DNA of 7,866 nt. Origin: Aalborgiella sp043740415 (GTDB lineage: Bacteria; Pseudomonadota; Gammaproteobacteria; Burkholderiales; Burkholderiaceae_C). Numbering within the stretch: the stretch's first letter is position 1; each line of letters begins with the position of its first letter. Shown here in pieces: positions 1 through 5,509 of this stretch. A program made the position numbers and the translations under genes. The stretch covers positions 1-7,866 of the forward strand of contig JAYUCJ010000196.1 in NCBI GenBank assembly GCA_043740415.1, read 5' to 3'. Below the pieces are notes generated by a model, which did not search any database, was not told where the DNA came from, and worked only from the letters and a program-made list of their open reading frames with translations.

Positions 1-1
1 C

Positions 2-967
2 AAAATCGAAGAGCTGCGCTATGTGCAAACCGAATCTGCGGTCGATATTTCCAGTGAAATCGACCAGCTGGCCAAGAAAAGCCTGCAGCTGACCAAGGAT
101 ATCTACAGCGATTTGACGCCGTGGCAAATCACCAAAATCTCGCGCCACCCTGAGCGTCCGTACACCATGGACTACATCAACGACATCTTCACCGATTTCG
201 TGGAAATGCACGGTGACCGCCATTTTGCGGACGATTTGAGCATTGTGGGTGGCTTGGCGCGTTTCAACGGCGCTGCGTGCATGGTCATCGGCCAGCAAAA
301 AGGCCGCGATACCAAAGAACGCGCCATGCGCAACTTTGGCATGAGCAAGCCTGAGGGCTACCGCAAAGCGTTACGTTTGATGAAAACGGCTGAGAAGTTC
401 AAATTACCTGTTTTTACCTTTGTCGACACGCCCGGCGCGTACCCCGGCATTGACGCCGAAGAGCGCAGCCAGTCCGAGGCGATTGGTCGCAATATTTTTG
501 AAATGGCGCAGCTGGAAGTGCCTATCATCACCACCATCATTGGTGAAGGCGGCTCAGGCGGCGCATTGGCTATTTCGGTCTGTGACCAGTTGGTCATGCT
601 GCAATACGCGGTTTACTCGGTGATCAGCCCTGAAGGATGTGCGTCTATTTTATGGAAAACCTCAGAAAAAGCCGAAATCGCGGCAGATGCGCTGGGCATC
701 ACCGCGCACCGCTTGAAGGCTTTGGGCATCGTTGACAAAATCGTCAATGAACCCGTAGGCGGCGCACACCGCGACCACAAGCAGATGACGGCGTTTTTAA
801 AGCGCGCACTGAATGATGCGTATCGCCAAGTCAGCGACTTGAAGACCAAAGAACTGTTGGAGCGCCGCTACGAGCGTTTGATGAGTTACGGCAAATTCTC
901 TGACATCAAAGCCGATACAAAATCTGAAAAATCTGACAAATCGGAAAGTAAATCAAGCCAAAAGTAA
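2..967 (+). CDS. accA: Acetyl-CoA carboxylase carboxyltransferase subunit alpha (5' partial)
   Basis: AccA forms, with AccD, the cytoplasmic carboxyltransferase that moves the carboxyl group from biotin on AccB to acetyl-CoA, giving malonyl-CoA for fatty acid synthesis. The frame is open from base 2 and encodes 321 residues here. A GTG lies at 23, but the codons before it (KIEELRY) continue the normal AccA N-terminus, so the true start lies outside, roughly 15-20 residues upstream by comparison with remembered family members. Crotonase-fold landmarks are clear: FVDTPGAYPG (419-448) and the glycine-rich oxyanion segment GEGGSGG (542-562), followed by SPEGCASILW. The body matches Burkholderiales AccA very closely. 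The C-terminus carries an unusual Lys/Ser/Glu/Asp-rich tail of about 20 residues built partly from a 9-base tandem repeat. The next gene starts 43 bases downstream with no terminator between, so read-through transcription is likely. Confidence 0.97.
   Translation, partial: KIEELRYVQTESAVDISSEIDQLAKKSLQLTKDIYSDLTPWQITKISRHPERPYTMDYINDIFTDFVEMHGDRHFADDLSIVGGLARFNGAACMVIGQQKGRDTKERAMRNFGMSKPEGYRKALRLMKTAEKFKLPVFTFVDTPGAYPGIDAEERSQSEAIGRNIFEMAQLEVPIITTIIGEGGSGGALAISVCDQLVMLQYAVYSVISPEGCASILWKTSEKAEIAADALGITAHRLKALGIVDKIVNEPVGGAHRDHKQMTAFLKRALNDAYRQVSDLKTKELLERRYERLMSYGKFSDIKADTKSEKSDKSESKSSQK
920..946 (+). repeat. Three tandem 9-base units in the accA 3' end
   Basis: Three in-frame copies of a 9-base unit (AAATCTGAA, AAATCTGAC, AAATCGGAA) encode KSE-KSD-KSE in the polar tail of AccA. 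The second and third copies differ from the first at one position each. Unit length is a multiple of three, so copy changes would keep the frame. The tail is probably disordered; no function is claimed. Confidence 0.8.
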
Positions 968-1010
968 CCGCAAGCAAGGAACTATTAACGTTTCTCAGTA
1001 CCATAGCTTT

Positions 1011-1853
1011 ATGCTCAAATATTTTTCTCAGGCACTCGGGATGTTGGTTTTTATAGCCGGCAGCTTGTGGTCTGCTCCCACACTCGCTCGGACCTTGTTT
1101 ATTGATTTCAACAATGCTGAAAATGAAATAGCCGTTTTCAAGCAAAGTCAGCAGGACGTTGCCTCTGAAGTGGTGGTGGTGCCGTCGTACCAGCGTATCA
1201 CGCGCAAGCAGCGTTTGCATATTTTGAAAACCAATGAAGCGATTGAGCGCTATACCGTCAAAGTGCAGGATTGTGCTGTTGCGATGAAAAAGGACAAAAA
1301 ATGCGATAGCTACTACGACCAAATTTTTGCATTAGAAAAAGAGCGTGAAAAGACGACCGGTTATTACAGCGCTGAAGATTTGAAAAGAGAGTTGTTGGCG
1401 CTGCTTGAAGATAAAAACGCGGTTCCTTTTAACATGGTGGTAATTTCTGGACATCACGAGCAAGGCTTTTACAGAGGCGAGCTGACGGATGCCAGAGTCA
1501 AAGAATTCGTCGACATGATGGACGAAAGCCGCGCTCTTTACAGCAAAGTCAACACAGTCGTGTTTTTAGGCTGTGAAACGGGAACCAAAGCGGTTTATAA
1601 AAATACCTTGCAGTCCATGTTTCCAGATGTGCCGGTGATTTTGGCCTCTGAAGACAACGCGCCCACGCGCAACGAAGCGCGAAATTTGGCCTATCTTCGC
1701 CACGTTGTCAGTATTCGCCCCAAATTACTGGCAGCTAAAACGGCGAAAGAAGTACAGCCTTTGTACGACAGCTTGTTGGCTAAACATTGGCCTGCCAGCC
1801 TGCTGTGGCGGCAAAACGTTGTCTTTTTTAAAGACAGCACCGAGTTGCTTTGA
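1011..1853 (+). CDS. Exported protein with a caspase-like (clan CD) His/Cys arrangement, unrecognised family
   Basis: I do not recognise a named family. Residues 1-26 look like a Sec signal peptide: Lys3, a hydrophobic core (8-20) and a likely cleavage after SAPTLA (26), so the mature protein should be periplasmic or secreted. After it, a strand (TLFIDF) and a second strand (EVVVVPS) precede a helical Lys/Glu-rich region with Cys88 and Cys98, which could form a disulfide. Then comes the signature: helix (121-133), strand and SGHHEQG (146-152), then 39-40 residues later strand and VVFLGCETG (183-191). A strand ending in GH followed by a strand ending in Cys is the catalytic dyad layout of clan CD folds (caspase, legumain, gingipain, CHAT); His148 or His149 and Cys188 would be the dyad. 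Protease activity is inference. The start ATG has no close Shine-Dalgarno; AAGGA (976-980) is 30 bases upstream. G+C is visibly lower than in lysC. The stop overlaps the tilS start. The gene itself is convincing; the fold is moderately sure. Confidence 0.85.
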   Translation: MLKYFSQALGMLVFIAGSLWSAPTLARTLFIDFNNAENEIAVFKQSQQDVASEVVVVPSYQRITRKQRLHILKTNEAIERYTVKVQDCAVAMKKDKKCDSYYDQIFALEKEREKTTGYYSAEDLKRELLALLEDKNAVPFNMVVISGHHEQGFYRGELTDARVKEFVDMMDESRALYSKVNTVVFLGCETGTKAVYKNTLQSMFPDVPVILASEDNAPTRNEARNLAYLRHVVSIRPKLLAAKTAKEVQPLYDSLLAKHWPASLLWRQNVVFFKDSTELL

Positions 1854-2875
1854 CACTTTCGCTAGACCAAGCCATTGCCGGCTTTGAGCCAAATTTGCCT
1901 TTGGCGATTGGCTACAGCGGTGGTGCAGATTCCACCGCTTTACTCTTAGCCTGTGCGCAAAAGTGGCCAGGCCAAGTCAGCGCCATACATATTCACCACG
2001 GTTTACAAGCTGCGGCGGATGATTTTGCGACGCATTGCGAGGCATTTTGCAAGCGCATCAACGTGCCGTTGGTGATCAAAAAGGTCGACGCCAAGCATGA
2101 ACTTGGTGAAAGCCCAGAAGCGGCGGCTAGACATGCCAGATACAGCGCTTTTTCGAGTATAAATATGCATGTAGCCGGTGTATTTATTGCCTATAATGCT
2201 ATTAATAATATAGCAAATAGAGAGGCTTCAAATGTTTCGATGGCATTGGCGCAACACGCAGACGACCAAGTTGAAACGCTGCTACTCGCCCTAAGCCGTG
2301 GCGCAGGTTTGCCCGGCTTGGCGGCGATGCCAGCCGCTTGGCAGCGTGATGGCATTCAGTATTACCGACCGCTATTACAAGTCTCCGCGTCTGAAATTCG
2401 CTGTTGGCTAACTGCCCAAACTGATTTTGGCGATGAAAACGGGAAGCTATGTGGCGTGCCGTTCGTGGAAGACCCAACCAATACCGACGAATCGTTCACC
2501 CGCAACCGCATCCGCGCCAAGCTTTTACCGGCTTTAGATGCCGTATTTCCACAGTTCCGCGACACCTTTACCCGCAGTTGCAGCCATGTAGCGCAGGCGC
2601 AGTTGTTGTTGAACGAAGTTGCAGTAGAAGATTTACGCAAAGTTGAAAATCCTCCAAAAATTCAGCAATTACAACAGCTTAGCGATGCAAGAATGGGCAA
2701 TGCGTTGCGGTTTTGGCTGAAAACAATACACCAAACCACGCCCAGCACGGCGCAACTGAGCCAGTTGATCGATCAAATCAAGGTTTGCACCACGCGCGGG
2801 CACAAAATCCATATCAAAGTCGGACGCGGCTTCGTTGAGCGCAAAGAGGCATGTATTGATTGGTACAATCCCTAG
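1850..2875 (+). CDS. tilS: tRNA(Ile)-lysidine synthase
   Basis: TilS uses ATP and lysine to convert the wobble cytidine of the tRNA-Ile CAU anticodon to lysidine, so the tRNA reads AUA and is charged with isoleucine. The N-type ATP pyrophosphatase P-loop is clear at residues 23-29 (SGGADST), followed by HIHHGLQ (47-53), ARHARY (93-98), LAQHADDQVETLLL (133-146), the RGAGLPGL segment, and VEDPTN plus the RNRIR motif (218-222). The start is TTG at 1850, whose last two bases lie in the TGA stop of the preceding gene (1851-1853). The resulting N-terminus MTLSLDQA fits the family, and translational coupling is likely because only a weak GAG (1842-1844) precedes it. At 341 residues it is shorter than the E. 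coli enzyme (about 430), implying a reduced C-terminal part. Residues about 103-126 hold an AT-rich in-frame insert between RYSAF and LAQHADDQ that is foreign to the family pattern. Confidence 0.95.
   Translation: MTLSLDQAIAGFEPNLPLAIGYSGGADSTALLLACAQKWPGQVSAIHIHHGLQAAADDFATHCEAFCKRINVPLVIKKVDAKHELGESPEAAARHARYSAFSSINMHVAGVFIAYNAINNIANREASNVSMALAQHADDQVETLLLALSRGAGLPGLAAMPAAWQRDGIQYYRPLLQVSASEIRCWLTAQTDFGDENGKLCGVPFVEDPTNTDESFTRNRIRAKLLPALDAVFPQFRDTFTRSCSHVAQAQLLLNEVAVEDLRKVENPPKIQQLQQLSDARMGNALRFWLKTIHQTTPSTAQLSQLIDQIKVCTTRGHKIHIKVGRGFVERKEACIDWYNP
2159..2224 (+). repeat. AT-rich palindromic in-frame insert within tilS
   Basis: This 66-base stretch has 19 G+C (29 percent), far below the surrounding tilS. 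It holds two nested-style inverted repeats: ATAAATA (2159-2165) with TATTTAT (2181-2187), and TGCTAT (2197-2202) with ATAGCA (2210-2215) around a 7-base loop. A TTGC (2187-2190) and GCAA (2213-2216) pair adds to the second. It encodes residues with no TilS motif (rich in Asn, Ile, Ala) and adds roughly 15-22 residues between conserved blocks. I infer a small interspersed palindromic element that entered in frame. Exact ends are uncertain and no target duplication was found. Confidence 0.5.
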
Positions 2876-2898
2876 GTTTTACTTTTTCATAAATTCCT

Positions 2899-4167
2899 AT
2901 GGCTTTGATAGTTCATAAATACGGCGGCACCTCCATGGGCTCGACAGAGCGCATTGCCTTGGTCGCCAAACGCGTTGCCAAATGGGCGCGCGCCGGTCAC
3001 AAAATGGTCGTTGTTCCCAGCGCCATGAGTGGCGAAACCAACCGTTTGCTCGCTTTGGCCAAAGAGTTAGCACCAGCCAAACCGGGCGACGCTTACAACC
3101 GCGAGTTGGACATGCTGGCCTCCACGGGCGAGCAAGCCTCGTCTGCTTTGTTGGCGATTGCGTTGCAAGCTGAAGGCCTGGAAGCTGTCAGCTACGCCGG
3201 CTGGCAGGTCGCCATCAAAACCAACAGCGCCCACACCAAAGCCCGTATCGAGTCGATTGACGACAAAAAAGTCCGCGCGGATTTGGATGCTGGCCGCGTC
3301 GTCATCGTCACCGGTTTTCAGGGCGTGGACGAGTTGGGCAACATCACCACGCTGGGTCGCGGCGGGTCGGACACTTCCGCTGTGGCCGTGGCTGCTGCGT
3401 TGAAGGCGGACGAATGCTTGATCTACACCGACGTCGATGGCGTTTACACCACCGACCCGCGCGTCGTGCCCGAGGCACGCCGTTTGCACACCGTCAGCTT
3501 TGAAGAAATGCTGGAAATGGCGTCCATGGGCTCCAAAGTGCTGCAAATCCGCTCGGTCGAATTTGCCGGTAAATACAAGGTAAAAATGCGCGTGTTGTCC
3601 AGCTTCACGCCGTGGGATATTGACATTAATGAAGAAGCCGTGTCCGGCACTTTGATTACTTTTGAGGAAGATGAAGACATGGAACAAGCCGTCGTATCAG
3701 GTATCGCTTTCAACCGTGATGAAGCCAAAATCTCCGTGCTGGGCGTGCCAGACACCCCAGGCATTGCCTACAAAATCGTCGGTGCGGTGGCAGATGCCAA
3801 CATTGAAATCGACATGATCATCCAAAACGTCAGCAAAGAAGGCAAAACCGACTTCAGCTTCACCGTGCACCGCAACGACTTTGCCAAAGCGGTCGATTTG
3901 TTGAACAACAAAGTGATTGGCGCCTTGGGTGCGAAAGAAGTCGTGGGCGACGCCAAAATCTGCAAAGTCTCCATCGTCGGCATCGGCATGCGCAGCCACG
4001 TGGGCATTGCCAGCAAAATGTTCAGCTGCTTGGCCGAAGAGGGCATCAACATCCAGATGATTTCCACTTCAGAGATCAAAACCTCGGTGGTGATCGACGA
4101 AAAATACATGGAATTGGCCGTGCGCGCACTGCACAAGGTGTTTGGTTTGGATCAAGCCGCAGCTTAA
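2899..4167 (+). CDS. lysC: Aspartate kinase
   Basis: LysC phosphorylates L-aspartate with ATP to 4-phospho-aspartate in the cytoplasm, the committed step to lysine, diaminopimelate, methionine and threonine. The 422-residue protein has the usual monofunctional layout: a kinase domain with KYGGTSMGS (7-15), TGFQGVDELGNITTLGRGGS (138-157), YTDVDGVYTTDPR (176-188) and KVLQIRSVEFA (213-223), then two ACT-type regulatory domains (about 265-340 and 350-420) with DTPGIAYKIVGAVADANIEI starting at 285 and ISTSEIKTSV at 388. Feedback inhibition by lysine and threonine is expected for this type; it is not proved by the sequence. The gene starts 23 bases after tilS with no evident Shine-Dalgarno (AAATTCCT precedes the ATG) and no promoter in the gap, so it is probably co-transcribed with tilS. 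A possible internal start lies at 3679. Confidence 0.97.
   Translation: MALIVHKYGGTSMGSTERIALVAKRVAKWARAGHKMVVVPSAMSGETNRLLALAKELAPAKPGDAYNRELDMLASTGEQASSALLAIALQAEGLEAVSYAGWQVAIKTNSAHTKARIESIDDKKVRADLDAGRVVIVTGFQGVDELGNITTLGRGGSDTSAVAVAAALKADECLIYTDVDGVYTTDPRVVPEARRLHTVSFEEMLEMASMGSKVLQIRSVEFAGKYKVKMRVLSSFTPWDIDINEEAVSGTLITFEEDEDMEQAVVSGIAFNRDEAKISVLGVPDTPGIAYKIVGAVADANIEIDMIIQNVSKEGKTDFSFTVHRNDFAKAVDLLNNKVIGALGAKEVVGDAKICKVSIVGIGMRSHVGIASKMFSCLAEEGINIQMISTSEIKTSVVIDEKYMELAVRALHKVFGLDQAAA
3664..3681 (+). promoter_or_regulatory. Possible internal translation start for a LysC beta (ACT-only) polypeptide
   Basis: A purine-rich GAGGAAG (3664-3670) sits 8 bases before an in-frame ATG (3679), which is Met261 of LysC, directly at the junction between kinase and ACT domains. 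In Bacillus subtilis aspartokinase II and Corynebacterium glutamicum LysC, a beta subunit made from an internal in-frame start in this region pairs with the full-length alpha subunit. The match in place and the ribosome binding site are seen; use of the start here is inference. Confidence 0.4.
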
Positions 4168-4225
4168 TTTTATGGTTTGTTTGTGGTTTTTTGAAAGCCA
4201 GTTTTAGAAATTGAACCCCAAGTCG

Positions 4226-4234
4226 TGAGATAAT
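4226..4234 (+). promoter_or_regulatory. Probable extended -10 promoter of the tRNA-Ser gene
   Basis: TG (4226-4227), one base, then GATAAT (4229-4234) forms a good extended -10 element. Transcription would begin near 4241, leaving a leader of about 15 bases before the tRNA. No well-spaced consensus -35 is present; TTGAAC at 4211 is too close (12 bases) and TAGAAA at 4205 is weak, which fits an extended -10 promoter. The remaining bases after lysC (4168-4225) contain no hairpin terminator, so lysC transcripts may also run through the tRNA. Confidence 0.45.
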
Positions 4235-4255
4235 ACAGCTTGATTTCGATAAGTA

Positions 4256-4348
4256 GGAAACGTGACCGAGTGGCCGAAGGTGCTCCCCTGCTAAGGGAGT
4301 ATGGGGTGTAGAGCCTCATCGAGAGTTCGAATCTCTCCGTTTCCGCCA
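4256..4348 (+). tRNA. tRNA-Ser(GCU), reading AGC/AGU
   Basis: A complete class II tRNA folds here with an encoded CCA end. The acceptor stem is GGAAACG (4256-4262) with CGTTTCC (4338-4344), discriminator G (4345) and CCA (4346-4348). The anticodon stem is CTCCC (4283-4287) with GGGAG (4295-4299); the loop CTGCTAA places anticodon GCT at 4290-4292. The long variable arm typical of serine tRNAs pairs ATGGGG (4301-4306) with CCTCAT (4314-4319). The T arm is GAGAG-TTCGAAT-CTCTC (4321-4337). It decodes AGC and AGU codons. Confidence 0.97.
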
Positions 4349-4370
4349 GTATTACTGAGAAGTAAGTAAA

Positions 4371-4405
4371 AATCCCCGTAACTCAGTGAGCTACGGGGAT
4401 TTTTT
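4371..4405 (+). terminator. Intrinsic terminator after tRNA-Ser
   Basis: AATCCCCGTA (4371-4380) pairs with TACGGGGATT (4392-4401), and inside it CTC (4382-4384) can pair with GAG (4388-4390). Six T bases (4400-4405) follow. The left arm is preceded by a run of A, so the hairpin could also terminate transcription from the other strand. It closes the lysC/tRNA unit and insulates thiB, whose start is only 44 bases beyond. Confidence 0.93.
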
Positions 4406-4449
4406 ATTTGCGGTTTCTATTTGGGCTATTTGATTTATAAGGAAATTTT

Positions 4450-5478
4450 ATGAACAAGCGACTTCTTATATTTGCGACAGCGTTGGTTTTTTCAGCTTTC
4501 TCAGCCTTTTCTGTATCAGCGAGTGCCAAAGACTTGCGCGTCATCGTGCACAGCTCGTTTGATTTGCCCAAGCCGTTGCTGGCTAAATTTGAATCCGAAG
4601 CGGGCGTGAAACTCAAAATCGTCAAAGGTGGCGATTCTGGGGAGATGTTGAACAAGCTGATCTTGACGAAAAAAGCACCGATTGCGGATGTGGTCTATGG
4701 CATCGACAACGCGCAAGCTGTCAGAGCCAAAGCCGCAGACATTATTGAGACCTACGACGGTGCCGCCGCCCAAGGCGAATCAAAAGCCGAATTTGCAGGC
4801 ATGGCAGTTGCGGTTGACTACGGTTTTGTGACGCTGAACTACGACAAAGGCACCGTCGCCAAGCGTGGCACACCGCTGCCAAAATCGTTGGAAGAATTAA
4901 CCCAGCCCGCATATAAAAAATGGCTGGTCGTCGAAAACCCAGCCACATCAGGCCCTGGCTACGCTTTTTTACTGGCGACGATTGCCAACATGGGTGAAGA
5001 AAAAGCTTTTGCATGGTGGAAGAGCATGCGTGGCAATGGCATGAAGGTTGCCAAGGGCTGGACAGAAGCTTATTACACAGACTTTAGCCGCAACGGTGGC
5101 GCGTATCCTATAGTAGTGAGCTACGCCAGCAGCCCTGCTGCTGAGGTGTTTTACAGCAAAGAAAAATTGGCAGATTCGCCAACCGCAAGCTTGTTTTTGC
5201 CGGGCGCGGTGTTCCGCCAAGTCGAAGGTGTGGCGCTCATCAAAGGTGGCAAGCAACGCCCAGAAGCTGAGAAATTCTTGGAATTCATGCGCACAGCAGA
5301 CGTGCAGGAAGCACTGCAAACGACGATGTGGATGTACCCGATTCAAAGCACCACCAAGCGTGCCGATGTGATGCGTTTTGCGCCTGAGCCAGCTAAATTT
5401 GAAAGCATGGCACCTGCTGTCATCGCTGAAAAAGGCGCTGGGTGGATCAGTCGCTGGACCAAGACTGTTTTGAAGTAA
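4450..5478 (+). CDS. thiB: Thiamine ABC transporter, periplasmic substrate-binding protein
   Basis: ThiB captures thiamine (or its phosphates) in the periplasm and delivers it to ThiP. The 342-residue product starts with a clear signal peptide: MNKR, a hydrophobic core (5-22) and a probable cut after SASA (26). Family landmarks match E. coli ThiB as I remember it: ADVVYGIDN (79-87), DYGFVTLNYDK (123-133), NPATSGPGYAFLL (163-175), KGWTEAY (202-208), SYASSPA (224-230), MWMYPI (293-298) and the C-terminal WISRW (332-336). Aromatic residues Trp204, Tyr208, Trp294 and Tyr296 lie where the binding site is expected. The N-terminal ligand loop is shorter than in E. coli. A strong ribosome binding site (AAGGA, 4439-4443) sits 6 bases before the ATG. 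The gene leads a three-gene operon with a permease and an ATPase. Thiamine as ligand is inferred from homology; a related compound is possible. Confidence 0.9.
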   Translation: MNKRLLIFATALVFSAFSAFSVSASAKDLRVIVHSSFDLPKPLLAKFESEAGVKLKIVKGGDSGEMLNKLILTKKAPIADVVYGIDNAQAVRAKAADIIETYDGAAAQGESKAEFAGMAVAVDYGFVTLNYDKGTVAKRGTPLPKSLEELTQPAYKKWLVVENPATSGPGYAFLLATIANMGEEKAFAWWKSMRGNGMKVAKGWTEAYYTDFSRNGGAYPIVVSYASSPAAEVFYSKEKLADSPTASLFLPGAVFRQVEGVALIKGGKQRPEAEKFLEFMRTADVQEALQTTMWMYPIQSTTKRADVMRFAPEPAKFESMAPAVIAEKGAGWISRWTKTVLK

Positions 5479-5481
5479 ATT

Positions 5482-5502
5482 TTTGAAATAAAGTTTTTCA
5501 AA
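5482..5502 (+). other. Small hairpin in the thiB-thiP gap
   Basis: TTTGAAA (5482-5488) and TTTCAAA (5496-5502) form a perfect 7-base-pair stem with a 7-base loop in the 31-base gap between the two genes. With one G-C pair it is weak and lacks a following T run, so it is not a terminator. Such intercistronic hairpins can protect the binding-protein part of a transporter mRNA from decay; that role here is a guess. Confidence 0.35.
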
Positions 5503-5509
5503 TATAGCC

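Noticed and set aside
23..25. GTG at 23 as the start of accA
   Set aside because: The frame is open to base 2 and the preceding codons (KIEELRY) match the normal AccA N-terminus, so the gene is cut by the window edge.
906..1322. Antisense open frame of 138 codons under the caspase-like gene
   Set aside because: It runs opposite to a frame with a signal peptide and a coherent fold pattern, shows no recognisable motif, and lacks a ribosome binding site. Its His-rich and Phe-rich parts look like reverse reading of the coding strand.
2150..2240. Frameshift or pseudogene in tilS at the AT-rich segment
   Set aside because: The frame continues through without stops, and conserved motifs on both sides (ARHARY and LAQHADDQ) are in the same frame.
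4256..4348. tRNA-Ser as an attachment site for an integrated element
   Set aside because: No integrase gene and no second copy of the tRNA 3' end is visible in the window; what follows is an ordinary transporter operon.
4354..4360. ACTGAGA as part of a THI box (TPP riboswitch)
   Set aside because: The other conserved riboswitch parts are missing, and the bases between the tRNA and the terminator are too few to hold the aptamer.
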